From 13-2-20CM-68-14 sp036378475 (lineage in GTDB: Bacteria; Actinomycetota; Thermoleophilia; Gaiellales; Gaiellaceae): 50,598 nt of DNA. Below are positions 23,483-31,931 of the stretch, in pieces. The DNA lies in contig DASUWJ010000040.1 in assembly GCA_036378475.1 (NCBI GenBank), forward strand, positions 1 to 50,598. The letters run 5' to 3'. The first letter of the stretch is position 1; each line of letters starts with the position of its first letter. The notes below the pieces were generated by a model that saw nothing but the letters and a program-made list of their open reading frames with translations, was not told where the DNA came from and ran no database searches. The translations under genes were made by a program, and so were the position numbers.

Positions 23483-24568
23483 CTAGCGCGGTTGCCAGGC
23501 GATCCGCTCCAGGTAGGCGCGAAAGGCGGCGATCATGTCGCCGAGCGCATCGCCGCCGAACTTCTCGCGTGCAGCGCGCGCGAGCTCCCAGGCGACCGCT
23601 GCCTCGGCGACGACCGCGAGCGCCTCGACCGCCGAGACGTCGCTTCGCTCCACGAGCGCGTCGCCGGGCTCCCCCGTTTGCAGGTCGACCGAGGCGAGCG
23701 GGCGCATCAGGGTCGGCAGCGGCTTCATCGCCGCCCGAACGACGACCTCCTCGCCGTTCGTGACGCCCCCCTCGATCCCGCCCGCGCGGTTCGTCGTCCG
23801 ATGGAGCCCCCGCTCGTCGGAGACGAGCTCGTCATGGGCCTCGGAGCCGCGAAGACCCGCGAGCTCGAAGCCGCTGCCGATCTCGGCGCCCTTGACCGCC
23901 TGGATGCCGAGGAGCGCGGCCCCGAGCCTGGCGTCGAGCCGCTCCTCTTTCGTCGCGTAGGAGCCAAGCCCGGGCGGCACCCCGCTCGCCCGCACCTCGA
24001 CAACCCCGCCCAGTGTGTCTCGGTCTGCCCGCGCGGCCTCGACCGCCGCCTCATCGGCTCCGCCCTCGGGCCGAGCTTCTCCTCGCACCTCGATCCCGAG
24101 CTCCAGCAGGAGCGCTTTTGCGACCGCCCCCGCGGCCACCGCCACGGCGGTCTGGCGGGCGCTCGCCCGCTCGAGCGCATCGCGCACGTCCTCGAGCCCG
24201 AACTTCTGCGCGCCCGCGAGGTCGGCGTGCCCGGGCCGAGGCAGCGTGACCGCGTGCTGTCCCTTGCCCTCCGGCTCCCCCGCGGGCAGCCAGGGACTCA
24301 TCCCCCAGGACCAGTTCTTGTGATCTCGATTCGGGACGACGAGCGCGAGCGGCGTCCCCAGGGTGCGGCCGTGCCGCAACCCCGCGAGCACCTGAACCTC
24401 GTCCCGCTCGAGCTGCTGACGGGGGCTTCGACCATAGCCCTGCTGGCGCCGACGGAGATCCTCGTCGATCGCGGCGCGATCGAGCCCGAGTCCGGCCGGC
24501 AGGCCAGTCAGGATCGCGACGAGCGAGGGGCCGTGCGACTCGCCCGCGGTGACGAGGCTCAGGCCCAT
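23483..24568 (-). CDS. aroC: Chorismate synthase
   Basis: Last common step of aromatic biosynthesis, FMN-dependent conversion of EPSP to chorismate. 361 residues from ATG 24568: MGLSLVTAGESHGPSLVAIL with the invariant His, GYGRSPRQQLERDEVQVLAG, KNWSWGMSPW, RPGHADLAGAQKFGL, RASARQTAVAVAAGAVAK and NRAGGIEGGVTNGE. An earlier ATG-like start at 24670 adds nonhomologous residues. TAGGCT lies 7 nt before the ATG. The aroE-aroC spacer (24569-24730) shows no other gene. Confidence 0.97.
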   Translation of the reverse strand: MGLSLVTAGESHGPSLVAILTGLPAGLGLDRAAIDEDLRRRQQGYGRSPRQQLERDEVQVLAGLRHGRTLGTPLALVVPNRDHKNWSWGMSPWLPAGEPEGKGQHAVTLPRPGHADLAGAQKFGLEDVRDALERASARQTAVAVAAGAVAKALLLELGIEVRGEARPEGGADEAAVEAARADRDTLGGVVEVRASGVPPGLGSYATKEERLDARLGAALLGIQAVKGAEIGSGFELAGLRGSEAHDELVSDERGLHRTTNRAGGIEGGVTNGEEVVVRAAMKPLPTLMRPLASVDLQTGEPGDALVERSDVSAVEALAVVAEAAVAWELARAAREKFGGDALGDMIAAFRAYLERIAWQPR

Positions 24569-24575
24569 GCCGGAA

Positions 24576-24581
24576 AGCCTA
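24576..24581 (-). promoter_or_regulatory. TANNNT -10 box of aroC
   Basis: TAGGCT (24581-24576) with a 7-nt gap to ATG 24568. It decides the start over 24670. Confidence 0.5.
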
Positions 24582-24730
24582 TGCGCGAACTCGCGCGGCT
24601 CGTGCTGCTCGCAGGCGGCGCCGCTGGGCATCGTGCCGGACGCCCGGCTCGGCGAGCGAGCTCGAGACACGGAGCCTGTGCTCGTGGAAAGCGGATCGTG
24701 ACCTTCTGCGCGGGACTGGATGCGCTTCGC

Positions 24731-25429
24731 CTACACGCTCAGCGCGCCGCGCATGACCGTGCGCGGCGGGCTGAGCCCCGTCCACCGCTCGAAGGAGGCC
24801 CCGCCCTGGCGAACGAGCGCCTCGAGCCCGTCGACGACGAGCGCGAGGTCGAGCTCCCGCGCCGCGGCGACGAGCGCGGTCGCTCTTCCGTCGGGGCGGT
24901 AGGCGAGATCGACGAGCTTGTGCTCTGGTCGCAGCTCGACGAGCGGCTCGTCCACGACGGGGGTTGCGTTGACGACCAGGTCGGCGCCCTCGGCCTCTGG
25001 CGGCCACTCACCGCTCCGCGAGAAGACGCGTACCTCGCCCCGAAGAGCCGGCCGCAGGGCCTGAGCGGCGCCGCCTGCCCCGATCAGGCAGACGCTGCGG
25101 CTCTCGATCCCGGCCACGATCTCCCGGTCGGTGTTGAAGCCGAGCACGCGGCCCGCGTCGAAGACGAGCGTGTTGACGGACCCGTCCTCCGCCTCGTCGC
25201 AGAGCGCAGCGGCAGCCACCTTGTGCGGCCTCGTCACGTTCGCGCCCGCGAAGCCGAGGGCGACGAGCCCCCGCACCGCCTCGCCGAGCCGCTCCGGCGC
25301 TACCTCGCAGGCGACGTAGGCCCAGTCGAGCGCCCTCGCCGCGAAGGCGGCGTTCTGCATCCGCGGCGAGAGCGAGTCGGCCACCGGCTGCCCCAGCAGC
25401 GCGACGAGCCTTGTCTCGCCCGAGATCAC
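24731..25429 (-). CDS. aroE: Shikimate dehydrogenase
   Basis: NADP-dependent reduction of 3-dehydroshikimate. 232 residues from GTG 25429, which overlaps the mltG stop (GTGA); that is somewhat short for the family (about 260-285). The substrate domain has LLGQPVADSLSPRMQNAAF and the catalytic Lys in GANVTRPHKVAAAA. RVLGFNTDREIVAGIE carries the catalytic Asp. The nucleotide fold is VCLIGAGGAAQALRPAL. The C-terminus is LVRQGGASFERWTGLSPP. The shortness lies in a trimmed cofactor domain; all catalytic residues remain. Confidence 0.92.
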   Translation of the reverse strand: MISGETRLVALLGQPVADSLSPRMQNAAFAARALDWAYVACEVAPERLGEAVRGLVALGFAGANVTRPHKVAAAALCDEAEDGSVNTLVFDAGRVLGFNTDREIVAGIESRSVCLIGAGGAAQALRPALRGEVRVFSRSGEWPPEAEGADLVVNATPVVDEPLVELRPEHKLVDLAYRPDGRATALVAAARELDLALVVDGLEALVRQGGASFERWTGLSPPRTVMRGALSV

Positions 25430-26337
25430 TTGTAGCCGTGCGTGCGCTTGTAGCTCTCGAAGGCGGCCGCGCTCGCGGTGAAGAAGGAGTGCACCTTGTC
25501 GGGCGCAGCGACGTAGTAGAGCCATGGCCCTGGAGCCGGGTGGGCGGCGGCCTGGATCGAGGCGAGTCCCGGGTTCGCGATCGGCGTCGGCGGCAGGCCG
25601 AAGCGAACGCGCGTGTTGTAGGGGCTGTTCGAGGTGAGCTGCGATTCGAGCAGCGACTGGGTCCCCGGCACGTTGAAGCCGTAGCGGATCGTCGCGTCGA
25701 TCCCGAGCTTCATCCGATCGTGCAGGCGGTTGTAGATCACGCGCGCGATCTTGGCCCGCTCGTCGGGAGCGACGGCCTCCTTCTCGACCATCGAGGCGAT
25801 CGTGAGCACGTCGTAGGGCGTCAGCTGCCTCGAGCGGGCGTAGCCGAGGTCGACCGTCGCCCAGGCCCGGCGGAAGGCCTTCAGCTGCGCCGCGACGAGC
25901 TGCGCCGAGGTCGTTCGCCGCGTGAACTGGTAGGTGGCGGGGAAGAGGAAGCCCTCGAACGCGCGGCGCCCGAAGCCGGAGATCAAGCGCTTCCCCGTCG
26001 TGGCCGCGAGGTAGCCCCGCTCGTTCAGGGCAGGCGTCTTGCCCCGCTCGTGGGCGGCGATCGCGGCAACGGCCTTCACCCGAGCCGCCATCTCCCGGCG
26101 GGTGAAGCCCTCCGGGAAGACGATCCTGAACGGTCTCGGCGCAGTGAGCGCCGTCGTTTGGGTCTTCTTCTGTCCGCTGCCGCGGATGCCCGCGATCGCG
26201 AAGCCGAGCCCGATCAGCGCCGCCAGGAGGACACCGACGGCGACCAGCCGGCGCCGGATGACGACGCCCCGGGGCGGGCGGTACCGCTCGGGGCGGCGAG
26301 GCTGCGGCGGGATTACTCCGCGCCTCGGCTGGACCAC
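25426..26337 (-). CDS. mltG: Endolytic murein transglycosylase MltG
   Basis: Membrane-anchored YceG-like enzyme that cuts nascent glycan strands. 303 residues: a basic proline-rich cytoplasmic tail (1-30), one membrane helix (VAVGVLLAALIGLGFAIAGI), a LysM-like segment (FRIVFPEGFTRREMAARVKA), and the catalytic region with FEGFLFPATYQF, catalytic Glu in TIASMVEKEAVAPDERAKIA, ARVIYNRLH and SPYNTRVRFGLPPTPIANPG. GTG 26337 overlaps the end of ruvX by 25 bases. ruvX-mltG-aroE is a common actinobacterial order. Confidence 0.94.
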   Translation of the reverse strand: MVQPRRGVIPPQPRRPERYRPPRGVVIRRRLVAVGVLLAALIGLGFAIAGIRGSGQKKTQTTALTAPRPFRIVFPEGFTRREMAARVKAVAAIAAHERGKTPALNERGYLAATTGKRLISGFGRRAFEGFLFPATYQFTRRTTSAQLVAAQLKAFRRAWATVDLGYARSRQLTPYDVLTIASMVEKEAVAPDERAKIARVIYNRLHDRMKLGIDATIRYGFNVPGTQSLLESQLTSNSPYNTRVRFGLPPTPIANPGLASIQAAAHPAPGPWLYYVAAPDKVHSFFTASAAAFESYKRTHGYK

Positions 26338-26714
26338 GCGAGGTAGCTCGTCAAGAGATGGGCGGCGGCGCGGGCATCCTCGGGGAGCTTACGGTCCCCG
26401 GGGTCGCGCCCGGCGAGGTCGGTGGTGAAACGCTCGTCGAAGCCCTCGACCGGCACGTCCAGCGCCCTTCGGAGCACGTCCAGGAACCGCTCGGTCTCGA
26501 GCGCCTGCTCGCCGCGCTCGCCTGCCAGCGTCAACGGCAGCCCGACGACGACGCGCTCGGCGCCCTCGGCCCGGATCAACGTGACGAGTTCGTCGAGGCC
26601 GGCCGGCGAGCCCGCCCGCTCGATCACAGCGACCGGCCGGGCCAGCGTCCCGGTGGGGTCGGAGACCGCGACACCCGTTCGCGCGGAGCCGTAGTCGAGC
26701 GCCAGGACCTTCAC
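26313..26714 (-). CDS. ruvX: Putative pre-16S rRNA nuclease / Holliday-junction-resolvase-like YqgF
   Basis: RNase H-fold protein of 133 residues: MKVLALDYGSARTGVAVSDP with the first catalytic Asp, AERVVVGLPLTLAGERGEQA, VEGFDERFTTDLAGRD (Glu of the second motif) and EDARAAAHLLTSYL (final acidic residues). The E. coli homologue trims 16S rRNA 5' ends. ATG overlaps the alaS stop (ATGA). Confidence 0.93.
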   Translation of the reverse strand: MKVLALDYGSARTGVAVSDPTGTLARPVAVIERAGSPAGLDELVTLIRAEGAERVVVGLPLTLAGERGEQALETERFLDVLRRALDVPVEGFDERFTTDLAGRDPGDRKLPEDARAAAHLLTSYLAWSSRGAE

Positions 26715-29236
26715 TGAAGGGCTGCCCGCAGGGCTTCCTCGGCCTTCTCGAGGGCGGCCCCGAGCTTTTCCGGGTTGCTGCCCCCGGCCCGTGCCATCGT
26801 CGAGCGGCCGCCCCCGCCACCGCCGACCTCGGCCGCGGCGGCCTTGATCACCGCGACGGCGTCGACCTTGCCTTCCAGCGAGCGGTCGAAGTTCGCGACG
26901 AGGTGGACGCGCCCGTCCTCGTTCGAGCCGAGGACGACGGCTGCCGGCTGGCGCTCCTGCTTGATCCGGTCCGACTCGGCCAGAAGGACGTCCATCGCCA
27001 CGTCGCTCATCCGGCCGACGTAGAGGTTGACGCCGGCGATCTCGGCCTCGGTCTTGGGCTCGACCTTGGCCTCCCTGGCCGCGGCAGGCCTCCGCTCCGC
27101 TTGCTTCCTCGCCCGCGCGAGCTCGGTCCGGAGCTCTTCGGCCTCCTCGGCGCCCTCGCGCAGGTAGGCGAAGGCCTCGCCCGCGGTCACTGCCTCGATC
27201 CGGCGAGCGCCCGCACCCACGGAGCTCTCGGAGAGGATCACGAAGGGGCCGACCTGCGCCGTCGAGCTGACGTGGGTGCCGCCGCAGAGCTCGCGCGAGT
27301 AGCCGTCGACCTCGACCACCCGGACCTCCTCGCCGTACTTCTCGCCGAACAGCATCATCGCGCCCAGCTTGCGGGCCTCGGCGATCGGCGTCACGAAGGC
27401 GCGGACGGGCCGGTTCTCGAACACGATCTCGTTGACCCGCCGCTCGACCTCAGCGCGCTCCTCGGTGCTCAGGGCCTGCGGATGGGTGAAGTCGAACCTG
27501 AGCTTGTCGGGGCGAACGGCTGAGCCGGCCTGGCGGACGTGCTCGCCGAGAACCTCGCGCAGGGCCTGGTGGAGCAGGTGGGTCGCGGTGTGGTTGGCCA
27601 TTGTCGGGAAGCGCACCGACCACGGCACGACCGCCCGGACGCGCTCGCCGACCGTGAACCCCTCCCCCTGGAACCGCAGCACCTGGTCGTCGCCGAAGCG
27701 GATCGCCTGCACGAGCTCCGCGCGGGCCCCCGTGGCCTCGTTCTCGATGAAGCCGAGGTCGGAGACCTGGCCGCCCCCCTCCGGGTAGAAGGGCGACCGC
27801 TCGAGCTTCGCGTCGAAGAGGCCCTCCCCGCGCGGCTCGAGCGCGATGATCGCGGTCAGGACCTCGGTCCGCTCGTAGCCGACGAACTCGCCCCGGCCGG
27901 GGAGCGGCTTCGCCTCGGGCGCGCCGACCGCGCCGGCTCGGGAGATCTCGCGGTGCCGCGCCATCTCGCGCTCGAACTCCTCCAGGTTCACGGTCTGGCC
28001 ACGCTCGCGAGCGAGCTCGACGGTCAGCTCGATCGGAAAGCCGTAGGTCGCCTGCAGGACGAACGCCTCCTCGCCGCCGATCTCGCCCCGGGCAGCGGCT
28101 TCATCGAACAGCTTGAGGCCGCGCTCGAGCGTCTCGGCGAAACGCTCCTCCTCCTCGGTCAGGACGCGCCGGATCTGCCCCCGGTGCTCGACGAGCTCGG
28201 GGTAGGCAGCGCCCATCTGTCCGATTACGACCTCGGCCAAGCGGGCCAGGAACGGCCGTTCGAGCTCGATCCTCCGGCCGTGCTGGGCGGCGCGCCTGAT
28301 CACCCGGCGCAGCACGTAGCCCCGCCCCTCGTTCGAGGGCGTGACGCCATCGCCGACGAGAAACGTCATCCCGCGGCCGTGGTCGGCGAGCACGCGGTGG
28401 GCCTTGGTCGCGTCCTCGGAGTCGCCGTAGCGAAGACCCGACTCGGCCTCGATCCAGTCCATGATCGAGCGGTAGCCGTCCGTGTCGTAGACGGAGATCA
28501 CGTCCTGCAGGGTCGTCGCCGCGCGCTCGAGCCCCATGCCGGTGTCGATGTTCTGCTTAGGAAGCGGCGTCAGCGTCCCGTCCGTCCGGAGCTCGTAGGT
28601 CATGAAGACGAGGTTCCAGATCTCGAGGAAGCGCTCGCAGGAACACCCCGGCTGGCAGTCGACGCGCCCGCAGCCCTGTTCCTCGCCGCGGTCGTAGTAG
28701 ATCTCCGAGTCCGGGCCGCAGGGGCCCGGGCCGCCGACCGACCAGAAGTTCTCGGAGCTCGGCAGCGGCACGATCCGCTCGAGCGGCAGGCCCAGCTTCT
28801 GCCAGAGCTCGATCGCCTCCTCGTCCGGCCCCAGCTTGAGCTCGGGGTCGCCCGCGTGGACGCTCGCCCAGATCCGCTCCCACTCCAAGCCCATCCGCTC
28901 GCGGATGAACTCGCTCGCGAGCTCGATCGCCCCCTCCTTGAAGTACTGCCCGAACGAGAAGTTGCCGAGCATCTCGAAGAAGGTCAGGTGGTAGGTGTCG
29001 AGCCCGACCTCGTCGATATCGGGCGTCCGGAAGCACTTCTGGACGCTCGTGGTCAGCGGCGCCGGCGGCTGCTCGCGGCCGAGGAAAAAGGGCATTTGCG
29101 GCTGCATCCCCGCGCTCGTCAGCAGCGTGGAGCGGTCCGCTGGAGGCGGCACGAGCGAGGCGGAGGGCTGACGGAGATGGCCCTTCTCCTCGAAGAAGGA
29201 GAGAAAACCCGCTCGCAGCTCCGCGGTCGTTCGCAT
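26711..29236 (-). CDS. alaS: Alanyl-tRNA synthetase
   Basis: 841 residues from ATG 29236: MRTTAELRAGFLSFFEEKGH, LLTSAGMQPQMPFFLG, QKCFRTPDIDEVGLDTYH (class II motifs), then the editing domain with NHTATHLLHQAL and RELCGGTHVSSTAQVGPF (zinc ligands), and the C-Ala DHHA1 domain ending GGGGGRSTMARAGGSNPEKL. An earlier start at 29275 is nonhomologous. TAGAAT ends 7 nt before the ATG. It leads the alaS-ruvX-mltG-aroE string. Confidence 0.98.
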   Translation of the reverse strand: MRTTAELRAGFLSFFEEKGHLRQPSASLVPPPADRSTLLTSAGMQPQMPFFLGREQPPAPLTTSVQKCFRTPDIDEVGLDTYHLTFFEMLGNFSFGQYFKEGAIELASEFIRERMGLEWERIWASVHAGDPELKLGPDEEAIELWQKLGLPLERIVPLPSSENFWSVGGPGPCGPDSEIYYDRGEEQGCGRVDCQPGCSCERFLEIWNLVFMTYELRTDGTLTPLPKQNIDTGMGLERAATTLQDVISVYDTDGYRSIMDWIEAESGLRYGDSEDATKAHRVLADHGRGMTFLVGDGVTPSNEGRGYVLRRVIRRAAQHGRRIELERPFLARLAEVVIGQMGAAYPELVEHRGQIRRVLTEEEERFAETLERGLKLFDEAAARGEIGGEEAFVLQATYGFPIELTVELARERGQTVNLEEFEREMARHREISRAGAVGAPEAKPLPGRGEFVGYERTEVLTAIIALEPRGEGLFDAKLERSPFYPEGGGQVSDLGFIENEATGARAELVQAIRFGDDQVLRFQGEGFTVGERVRAVVPWSVRFPTMANHTATHLLHQALREVLGEHVRQAGSAVRPDKLRFDFTHPQALSTEERAEVERRVNEIVFENRPVRAFVTPIAEARKLGAMMLFGEKYGEEVRVVEVDGYSRELCGGTHVSSTAQVGPFVILSESSVGAGARRIEAVTAGEAFAYLREGAEEAEELRTELARARKQAERRPAAAREAKVEPKTEAEIAGVNLYVGRMSDVAMDVLLAESDRIKQERQPAAVVLGSNEDGRVHLVANFDRSLEGKVDAVAVIKAAAAEVGGGGGGRSTMARAGGSNPEKLGAALEKAEEALRAALQ

Positions 29237-29243
29237 CGCAGTG

Positions 29244-29249
29244 ATTCTA
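29244..29249 (-). promoter_or_regulatory. TANNNT -10 box of alaS
   Basis: TAGAAT (29249-29244) with a 7-nt gap to ATG 29236; the same hexamer as deoB. The rest of 29250-29400 shows nothing recognisable. Confidence 0.55.
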
Positions 29250-29420
29250 GGCGCGGCCCAGACCGGCTCCCTCACTCGAACGCGGTGGCTTCAAGGAGTG
29301 AACTTCCGCGAGCCCGGGCGCCGGCGGCCGATGAAGGCTGCGGTGGTTGCCGCCCAGCCGCTGCCGCAGTAGCCAGCGACAGCCGGCGAAGCACGCAGGC
29401 CGGCAATCCAGGAGGAACGA

Positions 29421-31094
29421 ATGAAACGAGTTCTCGTGCTCGCCGCCGCGACCGTGCTCGTCCTGCCCGCAGCTTCCCAGGCCGCATCCTGGCAGGGCGT
29501 CGTGATCGCAAAGAACGGCAAACGCCGGGCAATCGTCACCGCCTCGGCGAACGGAACGGTCCGCACCGCCAGGACACCGGCGGCGCTGTACGGAAAGGTC
29601 GGCCTCGGCGCCCTCGTCTCGGTCCGGGCCGGACTGCTGCCGGACGGCACGTACGCGGCCACCGGCGCAAAGCGGCTTCGCCGAGCCAAGCAGGCGCGGG
29701 TCAACGCCAGCGTCGTCAAGCGGGCCGGCCGGATCCTCTACCTCTCCGGCGGCCAGAGTGTCTTCACGCTCGTGCTACGGCGCGGGGCCGGCAGCAGGCT
29801 CCAGCCTGGCGATCGGATCTCGACCACCGCCGTGATCGGCAAGGCGCAGCTCTTCTGCGACGAGGCCAACCCCGCCGGCCATAGCGACCAGCTCGACCTC
29901 GAGGGGATCTACCTCTCGAGCGACGCCGGCGTGCTCCAGCTCGCCGTCCACGGCCGTGGCCTCGTCAAGGTGACGATCCCGGCCGGCTTCCAGCTGCCGA
30001 CCCTGAACGCCGGCGACGAGCTTTCCCTGTCCGTCACCGTGCAGCCGGACGGCACCTTCACGCTCGTCACGATCGACGACGAAGATGCCGCGGGTAGCGG
30101 CGACGGCGGCTCCGGGAGCGGCGATGGCGGCTCGGGGAGCGGCGACTCGGGCGGCGACGGCAACCCCGTCGACATGGGCAGCGACTGGTTCACCGTCACC
30201 GGCCTGCTCGGCACGCTCTCCCCGGGCCAGGTCTCCGTCAACGTCGAGCATCATCCCGATCCGGTCAGCTGCGCGGTGCCCTCGACGGTCGATCTGTCTG
30301 GCTTCTCGGTCGGCCAGTTGGTCGAGATGAGCTGCAACTTCGCCGACGGCAACTTCGTGCTCGTCTCGCTCAAGTCGCAGACCGCCGAGGTGCCAAACGG
30401 CGGCGACAGCGCGCTCGACCTCAAGGGGTTCATCTCGGCCCTCGGCCCCTCGGCTCTCACGGTCAGCGTCCCCGGCGGCTCGCCGGTCACCTGTGGATTG
30501 AAGCCGGGCGAGGATCTCCGGGGCTTTACCGTCGGCGACTTCGTCGAGATCGGCTGCACATACAGCTCGACCCTCGGGCACTACCTGTTGACTTCGCTCT
30601 CCTCGAGCAGCGCCTCGCTGCAGTGGGGAGATGGCGGACTGTCCCAGTCGTTCGATCTGAGCGGCGCCGTCTCGACGCTCGCGCCGGACTACGTGGCGGT
30701 GCAGGTCGCCCATCACGACCAGCCGGTCGAGTGCAGCCTGCCCGCGGGCATGGATCTGCGCGGCTTCGCGGTCGGTAATGCGGTCGAGTTCAGCTGCGAG
30801 AACGACGGCTCGGGCTTCGTCGTCAAGTCGATCTCCTCCGACTCGGCGAGCTGGCCCGAGAGCGAGATGCCTCAGTTCTCACTCGACGGCATCCTGCGCT
30901 CGATCCGGACGGACGGGGTCAGCGTCCAGGTCCCCGGCCATCCGTCACTCGTCGACTGCGGCATGCCCGCGGGCACGAATCTCTCCGGGTTCGCGCTCGG
31001 CGACACGGTCACGCTGCACTGCCACTACCACGACGGTGGCTGGCACCTTGCGGAGCTCAGCTCCGAGCACGCAGACCTGGTGCTCGAGCCCTAA
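29421..31094 (+). CDS. Secreted multi-repeat protein with cysteine-paired beta-rich (DUF5666/OB-like) domains
   Basis: 557 residues from ATG 29421 behind a strong AGGAGG site. A Sec signal peptide MKRVLVLAAATVLVLPAASQ is cleaved near AASQAAS. Two or three cysteine-poor modules follow (24-85, 93-150, 157-220), then a Gly/Ser/Asp linker (225-248). Four tandem repeats occupy 255-331, 332-410, 411-485 and 486-557. Each has the plan: hydrophobic start (DLxGxxSxL), Val-rich strand, one Cys (VxCxxPxG), DLxGFxVGDxVxxxC with the second Cys, then a Ser-rich strand. The two Cys per repeat suggest one disulfide each. The G-x-V and L..G..V pattern recalls DUF5666 OB-folds. Function unknown; probably extracellular or wall-associated. 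Confidence 0.85.
   Translation: MKRVLVLAAATVLVLPAASQAASWQGVVIAKNGKRRAIVTASANGTVRTARTPAALYGKVGLGALVSVRAGLLPDGTYAATGAKRLRRAKQARVNASVVKRAGRILYLSGGQSVFTLVLRRGAGSRLQPGDRISTTAVIGKAQLFCDEANPAGHSDQLDLEGIYLSSDAGVLQLAVHGRGLVKVTIPAGFQLPTLNAGDELSLSVTVQPDGTFTLVTIDDEDAAGSGDGGSGSGDGGSGSGDSGGDGNPVDMGSDWFTVTGLLGTLSPGQVSVNVEHHPDPVSCAVPSTVDLSGFSVGQLVEMSCNFADGNFVLVSLKSQTAEVPNGGDSALDLKGFISALGPSALTVSVPGGSPVTCGLKPGEDLRGFTVGDFVEIGCTYSSTLGHYLLTSLSSSSASLQWGDGGLSQSFDLSGAVSTLAPDYVAVQVAHHDQPVECSLPAGMDLRGFAVGNAVEFSCENDGSGFVVKSISSDSASWPESEMPQFSLDGILRSIRTDGVSVQVPGHPSLVDCGMPAGTNLSGFALGDTVTLHCHYHDGGWHLAELSSEHADLVLEP
30183..31091 (+). repeat. Four tandem protein repeats in the secreted protein
   Basis: Units at 30183-30413, 30414-30650, 30651-30875 and 30876-31091 (77, 79, 75 and 72 codons). 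They are recognisable at protein level but diverged at DNA level, so old duplications. A short GGC-AGC-type linker (about 30091-30165) precedes them. Confidence 0.8.
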
Positions 31095-31105
31095 CGCTCC
31101 AAGCT

Positions 31106-31140
31106 GTGCGGGCCGGCCGGCCGCTCCGGCCGGTCCGCAC
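31106..31140. terminator. 13-bp hairpin between convergent genes
   Basis: GTGCGGGCCGGCC (31106-31118) pairs with GGCCGGTCCGCAC (31128-31140) over 13 bp with one G-U wobble and a 9-nt loop. It lies 12 bases past one gene's stop and 12 before the other's, so probably a bidirectional terminator. No T-tract. Confidence 0.65.
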
Positions 31141-31151
31141 CCTGCTCGGCC

Positions 31152-31931
31152 CTACCCGTCTGCGAGCGGTCTCGACTCGAGGCCGGCGCTCTCCTCCTCG
31201 CCGATCTCCTCACGGATCTTCTCGAGCGAACGGCGGATCAGGCGTGAGACATGCATCTGCGAGATCCCGACCTGCTGGGCGATCTGCGACTGCGTCAGTC
31301 CCTTGAAGAAGCGCAGGTGGAGAATCTTGCGCTCGCGCTCGTCGAGCACGCGGAAGCCGGGCTCGAGGATTGCCCGGTCCTCCGAGACCTCGTACTCGTG
31401 CTCCTCGGTGCCGAGCGACTCGAGCGGGTCGAGGTCGCCTTCGTCGTCCTGGCCGGGACCGGCGGAGAGCGAGAGGGAGCTGTAGGCCCGGCCGCTCTCG
31501 AGCGCCTCCAGCACCTCCTCCTCGTTCACCCCCGCCGCCTTCGCGAGCTCGGGGATCGTCGGCGAGCGCCCGAGCTGGACCGTGAGCTCCTCGAGCAGGC
31601 GCGAGAGCTGGATGTTCAGCTCCTGCAAGCCGCGTGGTACCCGGACCGACCAGCCGCGGTCGCGGAAGTGGCGCTTGATCTCGCCGATGATGTTCGGGGT
31701 CGCGTAGGTGGTCAGCTCGACGCCCCGCTCGAGGTCGAAGCGGTCGATCGCCTTGATCAGGCCGATCGCGCCGATCTGGACCAGGTCCTCGAACTGCTCG
31801 CCGCGGTAGGAGTAACGCCGAGCGAGCGAGCGGACGAGCGACATGTACTGCTCGATCAGCTGCTGGCGCGCGGCGAGGTCGCCCTGCTCGTGGTAGCGCC
31901 GCAAGAGCGCCTTGTCGTTCTTCTGCGTCAC
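31152..31931 (-). CDS. RNA polymerase sigma factor, SigB/SigF/SigG family
   Basis: Alternative sigma-70 group 3 factor of 259 residues from GTG 31931, which overlaps the RsbW-like stop (GTGA). Region 2 is EDLVQIGAIGLIKAIDRFDL, then GVELTTYATPNIIGEIKRHF and DRGWSVRVPRGLQEL (the SigB-family signature). Region 3 has GRSPTIPELAKAAGVNEEEV. Region 4 has LDERERKILHLRFFKGLTQS and QIAQQVGISQMHVSRLIRRS. Likely controls a stress regulon. The coupled upstream gene is its presumptive anti-sigma; no RsbV antagonist is in the window. Confidence 0.94.
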   Translation of the reverse strand: MTQKNDKALLRRYHEQGDLAARQQLIEQYMSLVRSLARRYSYRGEQFEDLVQIGAIGLIKAIDRFDLERGVELTTYATPNIIGEIKRHFRDRGWSVRVPRGLQELNIQLSRLLEELTVQLGRSPTIPELAKAAGVNEEEVLEALESGRAYSSLSLSAGPGQDDEGDLDPLESLGTEEHEYEVSEDRAILEPGFRVLDERERKILHLRFFKGLTQSQIAQQVGISQMHVSRLIRRSLEKIREEIGEEESAGLESRPLADG

